Assembly (NCBI GenBank): GCA_003151895.1
Contig: PLYX01000095.1
Coordinates: 1 to 13,254 of the forward strand
Direction: 5' to 3'
DNA length: 13,254 nucleotides
Source of the DNA: Solirubrobacterales bacterium
GTDB taxonomy: Bacteria; Actinomycetota; Thermoleophilia; Solirubrobacterales; Solirubrobacteraceae
Shown here: piece after piece, positions 1 to 6,719 of the stretch
How the letters are laid out: the number at the start of each line of letters is the position of its first letter
Position numbering within the stretch: position 1 is the stretch's first letter
Translations under genes and position numbers: made by a program
The notes under the pieces: model-generated
The model's database searches: none
Told to the model about the DNA's origin: nothing
What the model saw: the letters and a program-made list of their open reading frames with translations, nothing else

Positions 1-952
1 CCTCGTTGATCTCCCACACGTCGATGTCCTCAGCCTTGAGACCGGCCCGCGCGAGCGCCTTGGTGGCGGCCGAGGCGGGGGTGCGGGCGAGGTAGGCGAA
101 GTCGTCGGCGGACTGCGCGTGGGCGACGATCTCGGCGAGCGCCTGCTTGCCGTTGGCTGCCGCCCACTCGTCCGAGGCGACGACGAGCGCGCCGCCGCCG
201 TCGTTGACGCCGGGCGCATTGCCGGCGGTGTGGGAGCCATCTTTGCCGACCAGGCCGGGGAGCGAAGCGAGCTTCTCGAGCGAGGTGTCGCGGCGGGGCC
301 CCTCGTCGATCTCCACGACCGTGTCGCCCTTACGGCCCTTGACCGTCACGGCCACGATCTCTTCCGGCAGACGACCCTCGTCGGTGGCCTTCAGCGCCAG
401 CTCGTGCGAGCGCAGCGCCCAACGGTCGAGGTCGGCGCGTGTGATCTCCAGCTCGTCGCCGATCTCGGTGGCCTCGACGAACATCTGCTTGCCGGAGAAC
501 GGGTTGGTGAGCCCGTCGTGGACCATCGCGTCGAGCGCCTTTACGTCGCCCATGCGAAAGCCGAAGCGGGCGCCCGGGAGCAGGTAGGGGGCCTTCGACA
601 TCGACTCCATCCCACCGGCGACGCCGATCTGCACGTCGCCCGCGCGGATGGCCTGGTCGAGGATCACGGTGGCGCGCACACTCGAGGCGCACACCTTGTT
701 GACGGTCTCCGAGGAGACCTCCTTGGGGATGCCCGCCTTGATCTGGGCCTGGCGCGAGGGGATCTGGCCCTGGCCGGCCTGCAGAACCTGGCCCATGACG
801 ACGTGTTCAACCCGTGAGGGCTGCACCCCGGCGCGGTCTAGCGCGGCCTCGATCGCGATCGCTCCGAGCTCGGTTGCGTCGAGCGACGATAGGCATCCTC
901 CCATCTTGCCGATGGGTGTGCGCGCGGCGCCGAGGATCACGGTCTTGGGCAT
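1..952 (-). CDS. Acetyl-CoA acetyltransferase (thiolase), 3' end beyond window
   Basis: Thiolase that reversibly condenses two acetyl-CoA to acetoacetyl-CoA, or cleaves 3-ketoacyl-CoA, in the cytoplasm. Read from ATG 952 it begins MPKTVILGAARTPIG, the usual thiolase N-terminus. The acyl-accepting cysteine is C88 in VNKVCASS, the family position. GGMESMS, the substrate loop and PGVNDGGGALVVASDE follow. The frame is open through 317 codons and leaves the window at VWEINE, the start of the NEA[FA] motif. About 75-80 residues, including the catalytic His and the second Cys (CxGxG), therefore lie outside. The start is supported by an AGGAGA Shine-Dalgarno 9 nt upstream. It is divergent from the aminopeptidase, with 85 bp between them. 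Biosynthetic or degradative direction cannot be told from sequence. The frame is intact within the window, so the gene is partial only because of the edge. Confidence 0.93.
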   Translation of the reverse strand, partial: MPKTVILGAARTPIGKMGGCLSSLDATELGAIAIEAALDRAGVQPSRVEHVVMGQVLQAGQGQIPSRQAQIKAGIPKEVSSETVNKVCASSVRATVILDQAIRAGDVQIGVAGGMESMSKAPYLLPGARFGFRMGDVKALDAMVHDGLTNPFSGKQMFVEATEIGDELEITRADLDRWALRSHELALKATDEGRLPEEIVAVTVKGRKGDTVVEIDEGPRRDTSLEKLASLPGLVGKDGSHTAGNAPGVNDGGGALVVASDEWAAANGKQALAEIVAHAQSADDFAYLARTPASAATKALARAGLKAEDIDVWEINE

Positions 953-961
953 CGAGGCGAT

Positions 962-967
962 TCTCCT
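962..967 (-). promoter_or_regulatory. Shine-Dalgarno of the thiolase gene
   Basis: On the minus strand AGGAGA lies 9 nt before ATG 952. It fixes the thiolase start and is the clearest ribosome binding site in the window. Most other genes here show none and instead have a -10-like hexamer close to the start codon. Confidence 0.7.
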
Positions 968-1037
968 GAGGTTGGGGTGCGGCCAGCTTGGGGCCAGGGG
1001 ACCGCAATGCTACCGAGCCGGATATGGTGCTCGGATC

Positions 1038-2534
1038 GTGAAGGTTTCCTGGACAGCCGAGCGACCCGATGCCACCGACGCCGACACGGTGGCGATCGGC
1101 GTGTTCGAGGGGGACGAGACGCCCGCGGGGGCGCCGGCGCAGGTGGGCGAGCTGCTGGCAAGCGGCGAGGCGCGGCGCTCGTTCAAGTCGCTTGCGCTGA
1201 CGCACGCAGACGGCAAGCGCCGGCTGATCGTGGGCCTCGGCGCCCGAGAGGACTTCACGCCCGAGCGGGCTCGCGTTGCGGCCGCCGTGGCTCGCGAGCG
1301 CGCCAGGGAGATATCCACAAAGGTGCTCTGCTGGCAGGCCCCGACAGCCGACGGCGACGTGGTGGCGGCGCTCGTGCAGGGAACGGCGCTGGCCGACTAC
1401 AGCTTCGACAGTCACAAGTCTCAGGCGTTGGACACCCCGAAGGGCGCAAGCACCCTGGAGGGCACAGGCAAGCCTGACGCCGAGGTGAAGCCGAAGCGCC
1501 TCGAGGGTTTGGTTTTGACTGGGGATGGCGATCTGGGGGCGATCGTGGGCGAGGCGAGGATCCTGTCTGAGGCCGTGAACGAAGCGCGCGACCTGCAGAA
1601 CCGGCCCGCGAACGACCTGACCCCGACCGCGCTCGCCGAGCACGCCCGCAAGCTTGGGAGCGAGATCGAGCACCTGTCCGTGGAGGTGGAGGAGCGCGAG
1701 GGCATCGTGGCGCGCTCGATGGGCGCCTTCGCGGCGGTGGCGCAGGGCACAGAGCAGGAGCCGGCGCTGATAACGCTGCGCTACGAGCCACCGGGCGCGA
1801 GTGGCCCGCTGCTCGGGTTCGTGGGCAAGGCGGTGACGTTCGACAGCGGCGGCATCTCCTTGAAGCCCGGGGCGAAAATGGCGGAGATGAAGTTCGACAT
1901 GTCCGGCGGGGCTGCCGTGATCTCGGCGCTCGCGGCGATCGCGCGGATGGGCCTTGCGGTGAGGATCGTGGCGGTGGTGGGCGCCACCGAGAACCTGCCG
2001 AGCGGTCGCTCGGTGAAGCCCGGGGACATCGTGACGGCCTCCAACGGGAGGACGATCGAGGTGAACAACACCGATGCCGAGGGACGGCTAGTGCTGGCCG
2101 ACTGCCTCTGCCACGCGGTGGGGCTCGGCGCCGAGCAGATCGTCGACCTGGCGACGCTCACGGGCGCGGTGATCATCGCGCTCGGCTCCACCTACGCCGG
2201 CCTCATCTCAAGCGACGACGCGCTCGCCGCGCGGGTCACGCAGGCCGGCGAGCGCAGCGGCGAGATCGTGTGGCGGCTGCCGCTGCACGAGGAGTACGAC
2301 GAGCTCATCAAGGGGAAATACGGCGATCTCGACAACGCCCCCGAAGGACGCAAGGCAGGCACGATCACGGGCGCGGCGTTCCTGTCGAACTTCGTGGGAG
2401 ACACGCCCTGGGCGCACCTCGACATCGCGGGGTCGGCGTGGGACCTCGGCAGGGCCTACGCCCCCAAGGGGGCGTCGGGCTACGGCGTGCGGCTGCTCGT
2501 GGATCTCGCGCGCTCATATGCCACGGGCGCGTAG
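1038..2534 (+). CDS. pepA: Leucyl aminopeptidase, peptidase family M17
   Basis: Cytoplasmic two-metal aminopeptidase that removes N-terminal residues from peptides. Read from GTG 1038 it has 498 residues, a normal M17 length. The N-terminal macro-like domain covers about 1-160 and the catalytic domain about 165-498. Metal-ligand and catalytic motifs are complete: VGKAVTFDSGGISLKPG (K264, D269), KFDMSGG (D287) and the family signature NTDAEGRLVLAD (D346, E348, R350). The frame is open back to 648, but those upstream codons lie antisense to the thiolase and look unlike M17 sequence. Residue similarity begins at VKVSWTAE, so GTG 1038 was chosen. There is no Shine-Dalgarno; TATGGT at 1023-1028 is 9 nt upstream and would give a leaderless message. 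It converges on the reductase gene 68 bp downstream. Confidence 0.93.
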   Translation: MKVSWTAERPDATDADTVAIGVFEGDETPAGAPAQVGELLASGEARRSFKSLALTHADGKRRLIVGLGAREDFTPERARVAAAVARERAREISTKVLCWQAPTADGDVVAALVQGTALADYSFDSHKSQALDTPKGASTLEGTGKPDAEVKPKRLEGLVLTGDGDLGAIVGEARILSEAVNEARDLQNRPANDLTPTALAEHARKLGSEIEHLSVEVEEREGIVARSMGAFAAVAQGTEQEPALITLRYEPPGASGPLLGFVGKAVTFDSGGISLKPGAKMAEMKFDMSGGAAVISALAAIARMGLAVRIVAVVGATENLPSGRSVKPGDIVTASNGRTIEVNNTDAEGRLVLADCLCHAVGLGAEQIVDLATLTGAVIIALGSTYAGLISSDDALAARVTQAGERSGEIVWRLPLHEEYDELIKGKYGDLDNAPEGRKAGTITGAAFLSNFVGDTPWAHLDIAGSAWDLGRAYAPKGASGYGVRLLVDLARSYATGA

Positions 2535-2550
2535 ACGAGCAGGCCGTGAA

Positions 2551-2595
2551 GCCGTCGCCGACGGCGAGAAGGGCGGGGACCCCCATGGCGGGGGG
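2551..2595. terminator. Possible bidirectional terminator hairpins between convergent genes
   Basis: The 68-bp gap between two convergent genes holds two adjacent hairpins. GCCGTCG/CGACGGC at 2551-2565 has 7-bp arms around one base. CCCCC/GGGGG at 2580-2594 encloses ATGGC. Neither has a following T-run, so assignment rests on location and pairing only. Confidence 0.3.
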
Positions 2596-2602
2596 ACGAT
2601 AG

Positions 2603-3055
2603 TTACCGAGGCTCCAGGACGATGAGTGGGATCTCCCGCTCGGTGCGCCGCCGATAATCTTCGTAGCCGCCGTAGACGTCCACGGCAAGCCTCCAAAGGC
2701 GCTCGCGCTCCTCGGGCTTGGCCACGTGGGCGTGCACGTTCATCCGTTTCGAGCCGATCTGGATCGTGGTGTCGGGGTGCGCCTTCAGGTTGTGAAACCA
2801 GGCGGGGTTCTTCGGATAGCCGCCCTTGGAGGCGATCAGGATGACGCTGTCGCCATCGCGGGCGAACACGAGCGGCGTGGTGCGATGCTTGCCGCTCTTG
2901 GCGCCGACATGGTCGAGCAGCAGCATCGCCGGGGCCCCCGGGACGCGGTAGCCGATGAGACCGTGCGTCGCGCGGTAGATCTTCGCGTGGCCGCCCATCA
3001 GTCGTCTCAACAGCGGCCAGCCGCGGTCGGCCCAGCTCAGGTAGTCGATCGCCAT
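2603..3055 (-). CDS. Nitroreductase-family deazaflavin (F420)-dependent oxidoreductase, Ddn-like
   Basis: Small (150 aa) split-beta-barrel protein of the Ddn/DUF385 family, whose characterised members use F420H2 to reduce quinones or nitro compounds. Family hallmarks in order: LLLDHVGAKSGKHRTTPL (44-61), the charged cofactor-binding segment including K53; DGDSVILIASKGGYPKNPAWFHNL (67-90); and the C-terminal EERERLW...YEDYRRRTEREIPLIVLEPR (115-150), all in typical spacing. The start is ATG 3055, giving MAIDYLSWADRG. An in-frame start at 3118 would add 21 residues that run into a repeated operator-like region, so it was rejected. It is divergent from the DUF234 ATPase, with the 16-bp repeat array between them, which could also act on this gene. 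TACAGT at 3066-3071 on the minus strand is a possible -10. The physiological substrate is unknown. Confidence 0.85.
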   Translation of the reverse strand: MAIDYLSWADRGWPLLRRLMGGHAKIYRATHGLIGYRVPGAPAMLLLDHVGAKSGKHRTTPLVFARDGDSVILIASKGGYPKNPAWFHNLKAHPDTTIQIGSKRMNVHAHVAKPEERERLWRLAVDVYGGYEDYRRRTEREIPLIVLEPR

Positions 3056-3100
3056 CGCGGGTCGCACTGTACAGGCAACGCCGAGCAGGGACACCCTCCC

Positions 3101-3148
3101 GTGTACTACACAGCCCATGTACTACACAGCCCGTGTAGTAACCTGGAT
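3101..3148. repeat. Three tandem 16-bp operator-like units upstream of the DUF234 ATPase
   Basis: Units begin at 3101, 3117 and 3133, an exact 16-bp period. The first two differ only at their first base over 16 bp. The core of unit 1, GTGTA-C-TACAC, is a perfect palindrome about a central base. Unit 2 reads ATGTACTACAC and unit 3 GTGTAGTAACC. In addition, TACTACAC at 3120-3127 pairs with GTGTAGTA at 3133-3140 around a 5-nt loop. The array ends 4 bp before ATG 3153 and overlaps the likely core promoter (TAACCT at 3139-3144). This is the layout expected for cooperative repressor binding. The binding protein is unknown; autoregulation by the ATPase's own winged helix is possible but unproven. 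Confidence 0.7.
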
Positions 3149-3152
3149 ACCC

Positions 3153-4541
3153 ATGACGAGCGTGCAGCTGATCGACCGCGAGCCAGAGATGGCTTCGCTG
3201 CGCAACGCAGCCTCACAGGCCGCGGCTGGAGTACCCCAGCTGGTCGTCGTGTGGGGTCGACGGCGCGTCGGCAAGACTTTCCTGCTGTCCCACTTCGTGA
3301 AAGACCAGAGAGCGGTGTTCTTCGGGGCGACGCAGCAGGCACAGGGCGTCGAGCTGTCCCGTCTCGCGGACGCCGTACGCAGAGACCTCGGCGACCAGGC
3401 CGCCGATCTCGCCGGAGGTAGTTTCGCGAGCTGGGAGGCGGCTCTGCGCTTCTTCGCGGCCCTTGCCTCCGAGCAGCCATTGGTCGTGGTCCTCGACGAG
3501 GTCCCGTATCTGACCGCCTCAACGCAAGGCTTTGCGAGTGTGGTGCAGGCCGTGTGGGATCACCTGCCGGCAGGCACGCGGCTGACGCTCGTCCTGTGTG
3601 GCTCGGCAATCGGCATGATGGAGGCGATGATCGGCGGCGGCGGGGCGCTCCGCGGTCGCCCGACGCTCACGCTCAGGCTCTCCCCCATCGAGCCTGTGCC
3701 GGCGCGCGCATTCCTCCCCAAGCTCGGACCGGCGGCGTTCTTGGAAGCCTACGCCGCGTGTGGCGGCTATCCCCTGCATCTCCGAGCGTGGGATCAGCAT
3801 GCCGGCCACGAGGCGAACCTCTTGCGCCTGGCCGGCGCTCCCGGCGGCATCCTGTTGGAGGACGCCGAGTCGATGCTTGCGGAGGAGCTCACACACGCCG
3901 GCGGCTACGCGCGCGTGCTTGCGGCGATTGGTCGGGGACGGACACGTTTCGCTCAGATCGCCTCCGAGAGCGATCAGCGAATCGAGCGCCCTCTGGAGAT
4001 CCTGATGCGAGCCGGCCTCATCTCAAAGAGGCTGCCGGTCGGAGCGCCACGCGGAGCGCGCGCAACCTATGAGATCGCTGACCCTTACCTTGCCTTCTGG
4101 TTCAGCGTGCTCTACTCGGACATCCCCCAGATCGAAGCCGGCCAAGGCCGGGCCGTGCTGAGTCGCAGAAACCCCTCCTGGCAGCGTCATCTTGGGGCAG
4201 TGTTCGAGGACGCGGCGCGAGCGCACGCCAGACGGCTTGCCATGCTCGGGGAGTTGCCGTCCGATCTCGTCATCGATCGCTGGTGGGCAACCAGCGGTGA
4301 GCCCTGCGAGATGGATGTGCTGGGCATTCGTGGAACACGATCGGTGCTGCTGGGCGAGGCCCGGTGGCAGAGCCGTCCATTGGGAGCGCGTGAGCTCGCC
4401 CAATTGCAAGCCAAGGTGGCCCGCGTCCCGCGCGCGGTGGAGCCTCCAATCTTCGCCCTATGGGGCCGCGGAGGCGTCCAGGACGCGATTCGATCGAAGA
4501 ACGTCCTTGGATTCGACACGCAGGACGTACTCACCCCTTGA
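3153..4541 (+). CDS. AAA-family ATPase with winged helix and DUF234-like tail
   Basis: 462-residue protein of the archaeal-type ATPase/DUF234 group, which has no settled function. Walker A is GRRRVGKT (G35-T42) and Walker B is LVVVLDE (D115, E116). LCGSAIGMME is a sensor-1-like strand. CGGYPLHL and a winged-helix-like segment (about 245-315, ending TYEIADPYLAFWF) follow. The C-terminal domain has the layout of a PD-(D/E)xK nuclease core: E386-M-D388, then G-E402-A-R404-W. In this fold the last position is normally Lys; here it is Arg, so catalysis may be altered or lost. The start is ATG 3153 (MTSVQLIDREPEM); 12 further in-frame codons upstream fall inside the repeat array. Flanking genes are housekeeping-like, suggesting an accessory gene. 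The TA module lies 220 bp downstream on the same strand, but its own AT-rich promoter suggests separate transcription. Confidence 0.85.
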   Translation: MTSVQLIDREPEMASLRNAASQAAAGVPQLVVVWGRRRVGKTFLLSHFVKDQRAVFFGATQQAQGVELSRLADAVRRDLGDQAADLAGGSFASWEAALRFFAALASEQPLVVVLDEVPYLTASTQGFASVVQAVWDHLPAGTRLTLVLCGSAIGMMEAMIGGGGALRGRPTLTLRLSPIEPVPARAFLPKLGPAAFLEAYAACGGYPLHLRAWDQHAGHEANLLRLAGAPGGILLEDAESMLAEELTHAGGYARVLAAIGRGRTRFAQIASESDQRIERPLEILMRAGLISKRLPVGAPRGARATYEIADPYLAFWFSVLYSDIPQIEAGQGRAVLSRRNPSWQRHLGAVFEDAARAHARRLAMLGELPSDLVIDRWWATSGEPCEMDVLGIRGTRSVLLGEARWQSRPLGARELAQLQAKVARVPRAVEPPIFALWGRGGVQDAIRSKNVLGFDTQDVLTP

Positions 4542-4562
4542 GGACGCTGGGCGGCCGCTTGA

Positions 4563-4578
4563 TCGGGACACTGCCCGA
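4563..4578 (+). terminator. Weak hairpin after the DUF234 ATPase
   Basis: TCGGG and CCCGA form a 5-bp stem around ACACTG, 21 bp after the ATPase stop, with no T-run. The rest of 4542-4678 shows no open frame or recognisable element. Confidence 0.2.
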
Positions 4579-4678
4579 CCAGACCACGGTCCCCCGCTCC
4601 CCCACCGCCCGCTCGCTGCACGCAGAGCGCTGACATCGCCGCTCGCCTCGCGCGCCACAGGCGGAGGGCTAGAAAGAC

Positions 4679-4724
4679 AGTTATAACTTTCAAAGTTGTA
4701 GCTAACTTTCTGTAGCTGACTTTC
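4679..4724. repeat. AT-rich operator-like repeats upstream of the TA module
   Basis: This is a conspicuously AT-rich patch in very GC-rich surroundings. AGTTATAACT (4679-4688) is a perfect 10-bp palindrome. AACTTT-C-AAAGTT (4685-4697) is a perfect inverted repeat about one base. TGTAGCTAACTTTC (4697-4710) is immediately followed by TGTAGCTGACTTTC (4711-4724), a 14-bp tandem repeat with one mismatch. The shared core T(A/G)ACTTTC occurs at 4684, 4703 and 4717. Such arrays fit the cooperative autorepression usual for Phd/YefM-type antitoxins with their toxins. Confidence 0.65.
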
Positions 4725-4732
4725 GGTCGAGA

Positions 4733-4754
4733 ATGTCGTACGACATGCTAATAT
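4733..4754 (+). promoter_or_regulatory. Operator palindrome and -10 of the TA operon
   Basis: ATGTCGT/ACGACAT at 4733-4746 is a perfect 14-bp palindrome. Two bases later comes TAATAT (4749-4754), the best -10 hexamer in this gap. A bound protein would cover the promoter spacer. Transcription would start near 4761, at or beside ATG 4762, implying a leaderless antitoxin message. No convincing -35 is seen. Confidence 0.55.
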
Positions 4755-4761
4755 GAGTGCT

Positions 4762-5064
4762 ATGGAGGCTTCGCTGCACACCATCGAGATTCAATCGGGT
4801 TCAGTTCGCGTGCCAGAGCCGGTGGCTGGCACGGCGACTGTGGTCCGCCGCTACAAGCAGCCCCAGGCGGTGATCCTGCATCCGCGGGACTTCGAGCGGC
4901 TCTCGCAGGACGCCAGACTGGTCGACGAGATCGGCCTGTCGGAGCCGTTTCCGCCGTTCACACCGCTTGCGCGTAAGGTGCACCTACTGCTTGAGACCCC
5001 CGGTGCCGAGGCGCCCTTGCTCGAGGACGGAGAGATGCTCGAAGCGCTCTTGGCGCAAGCGTGA
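4762..5064 (+). CDS. Type II antitoxin, Phd/YefM-like
   Basis: 100-residue protein, probably the DNA-binding antitoxin of the following gene. The segment VVRRYKQPQAVILHPRDFERL (27-47) matches the Phd/YefM pattern, where a short strand with a basic turn is followed by an AVL-x-P-x-(D/E)-(F/Y)-E-x-L helix. The remainder (48-100, including FPPFTPLARKVHLLLETPG) is probably the toxin-wrapping tail and is not recognisable. ATG 4753 is in frame 9 nt upstream but overlaps the TAATAT -10, so ATG 4762 is preferred. The stop overlaps the toxin start by 4 nt (GTGA), which is classic translational coupling. The upstream palindrome and repeat array suggest autoregulation. The Phd/YefM assignment rests on a short motif and is moderate. 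Confidence 0.68.
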   Translation: MEASLHTIEIQSGSVRVPEPVAGTATVVRRYKQPQAVILHPRDFERLSQDARLVDEIGLSEPFPPFTPLARKVHLLLETPGAEAPLLEDGEMLEALLAQA

Positions 5065-5615
5065 GCGAACGCATCGGCCACGCCGTATGGGCGCTGGCAC
5101 CGTACGCACCCGAGGCGCCCTTCAGGCTGTATCCCGGACCGGGCGACCGCCCCCCAGTCGTGGCGAGCAACATCAAGCCGCTGCGTGCAGCTCTGACGAG
5201 AGGCGGCGACGCCGAGGTGACGGTTCTAACACCCGCGAAGGTCCGGCCTGTGCTCGTGGTCGCAGAGGCGAGCGACACCAGCTACGACCCCGGCCTGCTC
5301 GTACTGCGACTGCTCAGCTTCGACAAGCTCGGCGAGGCAGAGCGGGCTCAGGTGCGTGAGGGCAAGGACCCGCGCTACTTCCACTTGCATCCCTCTGGCT
5401 TCAAAGACCTACCACAGGAGAACGCCGCGATCGTAAGCACTCTCACCCGGGTGGCTCAGACCGCCGTTGAGCCTGGCTCGCTCGGTGCACTGAACCGCAA
5501 CGAGCTCCGCGTCATCCACGAGCGGATTGCTGCGTACTTCAGGCTCGACCTCGGAGCGATGGTGAGACGCATGGTGCTGGAGCGCGCGGCCGGCACACCG
5601 CGGCCTGAACCCTGA
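5061..5615 (+). CDS. Putative MazF/PemK-like toxin
   Basis: 184-residue partner of the preceding antitoxin, starting at GTG 5061. MazF/PemK toxins are single-strand ribonucleases of about 110-120 residues. The central and C-terminal part follows that pattern: TPAKVRPVLVV (57-67), with R62 at the position of the catalytic Arg of RPxLVV; LLVLRLLSFDKL (79-90), with S86 where the family has Thr/Ser; then SGFKDLPQENAAIVSTLTRV and GSLGALNRNELRVIHERIAAYF, matching the usual family end. The protein is longer than standard MazF: about 55 N-terminal residues, a charged insert (91-110) and a C-terminal extension are unrecognised. Pairing a Phd-type antitoxin with a MazF-type toxin is a mixed combination. 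The toxin role follows from order, overlap and partial motif match; the activity is unproven. Confidence 0.58.
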   Translation: MSERIGHAVWALAPYAPEAPFRLYPGPGDRPPVVASNIKPLRAALTRGGDAEVTVLTPAKVRPVLVVAEASDTSYDPGLLVLRLLSFDKLGEAERAQVREGKDPRYFHLHPSGFKDLPQENAAIVSTLTRVAQTAVEPGSLGALNRNELRVIHERIAAYFRLDLGAMVRRMVLERAAGTPRPEP

Positions 5616-5626
5616 ACGCCAACTCC

Positions 5627-6640
5627 CTACCGGCGCTGCTCGAGCAGCGCCGTCGCCGCGCTTGCCGGATCCAGACGACGCTCGACGACCTCGTGCAAGA
5701 GCCGCTTGAAGTCGGCGTCCTCGCGCAGCTCGTCCTCCAGGCGCCGGCGCATGCGGGCGGTGGCGATCGCGAGCACCTCGTTGCGCAGGTTGCGCCCGCG
5801 GCGCTCCTGCAGGGCGCCCTCGGCGAGGATGTGGGCGCGGTGCTCGTCGAGGCGCTGCACCAACTCCGCGATGCCCTTGCCGTGGGTGGCCTCGGTCTTG
5901 ACGATCGGCACGCGCCAGCCTACCGCCGCGTGCCCTCTGGGTATATGCCCTCTGGGTATGCCCTTCAGGGTGCGGCCGCGCTCTGAATCGCCGTTCACGT
6001 TCGCGAGCGAGAGCACCCCGCGGATCTCGCGCACCATCGTGTCGGTGAGCGGGTGGTCGGCCTTGTTGATGACGATGATGTCGGGGATCTCCATGATGCC
6101 CGCCTTCAGCGCCTGAATCGAGTCGCCGGAGCCGGGCATCAGGACGAGCACGATCGTGTCGGCGTGGTCGATGATGTCGATCTCCGCCTGACCGACGCCG
6201 ACGGTCTCCACGAACACGTCCTCGCGCCCAGCCGCGTCGAGCAACAGCGCGGCTTGCAGCGCAGCCTCCGAGAGCCCGCCGAGCGCCCCGCGGTTGGCCA
6301 TCGAGCGGATGAACACGCCCTGGTCGAGGAAGTGCTCGGTGAGACGGATGCGATCCCCGAGCAGCGCGCCGTGGGTGAACGGTGAGGAGGGGTCGATGGA
6401 CAGCACACCGACACTGCGACCCGCCTCACGGCGCGCCTTCGTGAGCGCGCCGATGAGGGTCGACTTGCCCACCCCGGGCGGTCCCGTGAAGCCGTAGACG
6501 GCGGCTTTGCCCGTGTGGGGGTAGACCTCGCGCACGAGCTCCCATCCCTCCGGGCGATCGTCCTCCACGAGCGTGATGGCGCGCGCGAGCGCGCGACGGT
6601 CGCCGTCGAGCAGTCGTTGTGCGAGCGTCGCGTCGGTCAT
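5627..6640 (-). CDS. meaB: Methylmalonyl-CoA mutase-associated GTPase MeaB
   Basis: G3E-family P-loop GTPase (337 aa) that gates adenosylcobalamin loading and protects methylmalonyl-CoA mutase; formerly annotated as ArgK. Visible motifs are the P-loop GPPGVGKST (53-61), the LSIDPSSPFTHGALLGDRIRL segment (80-100), RSMANRGALGGLSEA (112-126), ETVGVGQAEIDI (145-156, switch/Walker B region) and NKAD (192-195). The start is ATG 6640 (MTDATLAQRLL); ATG 6655 adds five residues and cannot be excluded. No mutase gene is present in the window. An in-frame tandem duplication (5931-5960) gives GIPRGHIPRGH in the linker before VGWRVPIVKTEA, a place where family length varies. The gene converges on the TA module with an 11-bp gap. 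Confidence 0.92.
   Translation of the reverse strand: MTDATLAQRLLDGDRRALARAITLVEDDRPEGWELVREVYPHTGKAAVYGFTGPPGVGKSTLIGALTKARREAGRSVGVLSIDPSSPFTHGALLGDRIRLTEHFLDQGVFIRSMANRGALGGLSEAALQAALLLDAAGREDVFVETVGVGQAEIDIIDHADTIVLVLMPGSGDSIQALKAGIMEIPDIIVINKADHPLTDTMVREIRGVLSLANVNGDSERGRTLKGIPRGHIPRGHAAVGWRVPIVKTEATHGKGIAELVQRLDEHRAHILAEGALQERRGRNLRNEVLAIATARMRRRLEDELREDADFKRLLHEVVERRLDPASAATALLEQRR
5631..5652. terminator. Perfect 22-bp palindrome between convergent toxin and meaB genes
   Basis: Arms CGGCGCTGCTC and GAGCAGCGCCG are perfectly complementary and adjacent, able to form a strong GC-rich hairpin with a TCGA tip. It lies 15 bp after the toxin stop and also encodes the last residues of MeaB (TALLEQRR). 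A bidirectional terminator is plausible, although neither side has a T-run. A coincidental coding palindrome is the alternative. Confidence 0.45.
5931..5960. repeat. 15-bp tandem duplication inside meaB
   Basis: Two adjacent 15-bp units, TGCCCTCTGGGTATA and TGCCCTCTGGGTATG, differ only at the last base. A degraded third copy (TGCCCTTCAGGG) starts at 5959. Because 15 is a multiple of three the frame is kept, and the protein gains an IPRGH repeat in a surface linker. This looks like a recent slippage duplication. Confidence 0.8.
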
Positions 6641-6681
6641 CGCGGACGCAATCATCGCAGGGCAAGGGCGCAGCAGGACCG

Positions 6682-6712
6682 TTCGATATTCCTCGACGGA
6701 CCGCAATACGAT
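6682..6712 (+). promoter_or_regulatory. Possible leaderless promoter of the acyltransferase
   Basis: TACGAT (6707-6712) lies 7 nt before ATG 6720, with TTCGAT at 6682-6687 as a weak -35 (19-bp spacing). Initiation would fall on or next to the start codon. Confidence 0.35.
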
Positions 6713-6719
6713 TGAACGA

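Noticed and set aside
648..1037. N-terminal extension of the aminopeptidase to ATG 648
   Set aside because: It would overlap the thiolase antisense for 300 bp and adds sequence unlike M17 peptidases; GTG 1038 gives the normal length.
807..1673. 288-codon open frame on the minus strand
   Set aside because: Antisense to pepA and in the wrong frame of the thiolase 5' end; no family resemblance.
3101..3148. CRISPR array or replication-origin iterons
   Set aside because: Only three 16-bp units without unique spacers, directly over a promoter; no cas or replication gene is present.
4542..4678. Insertion-sequence remnant between the DUF234 ATPase and the TA operon
   Set aside because: No terminal inverted repeats, transposase fragment or target duplication could be seen.
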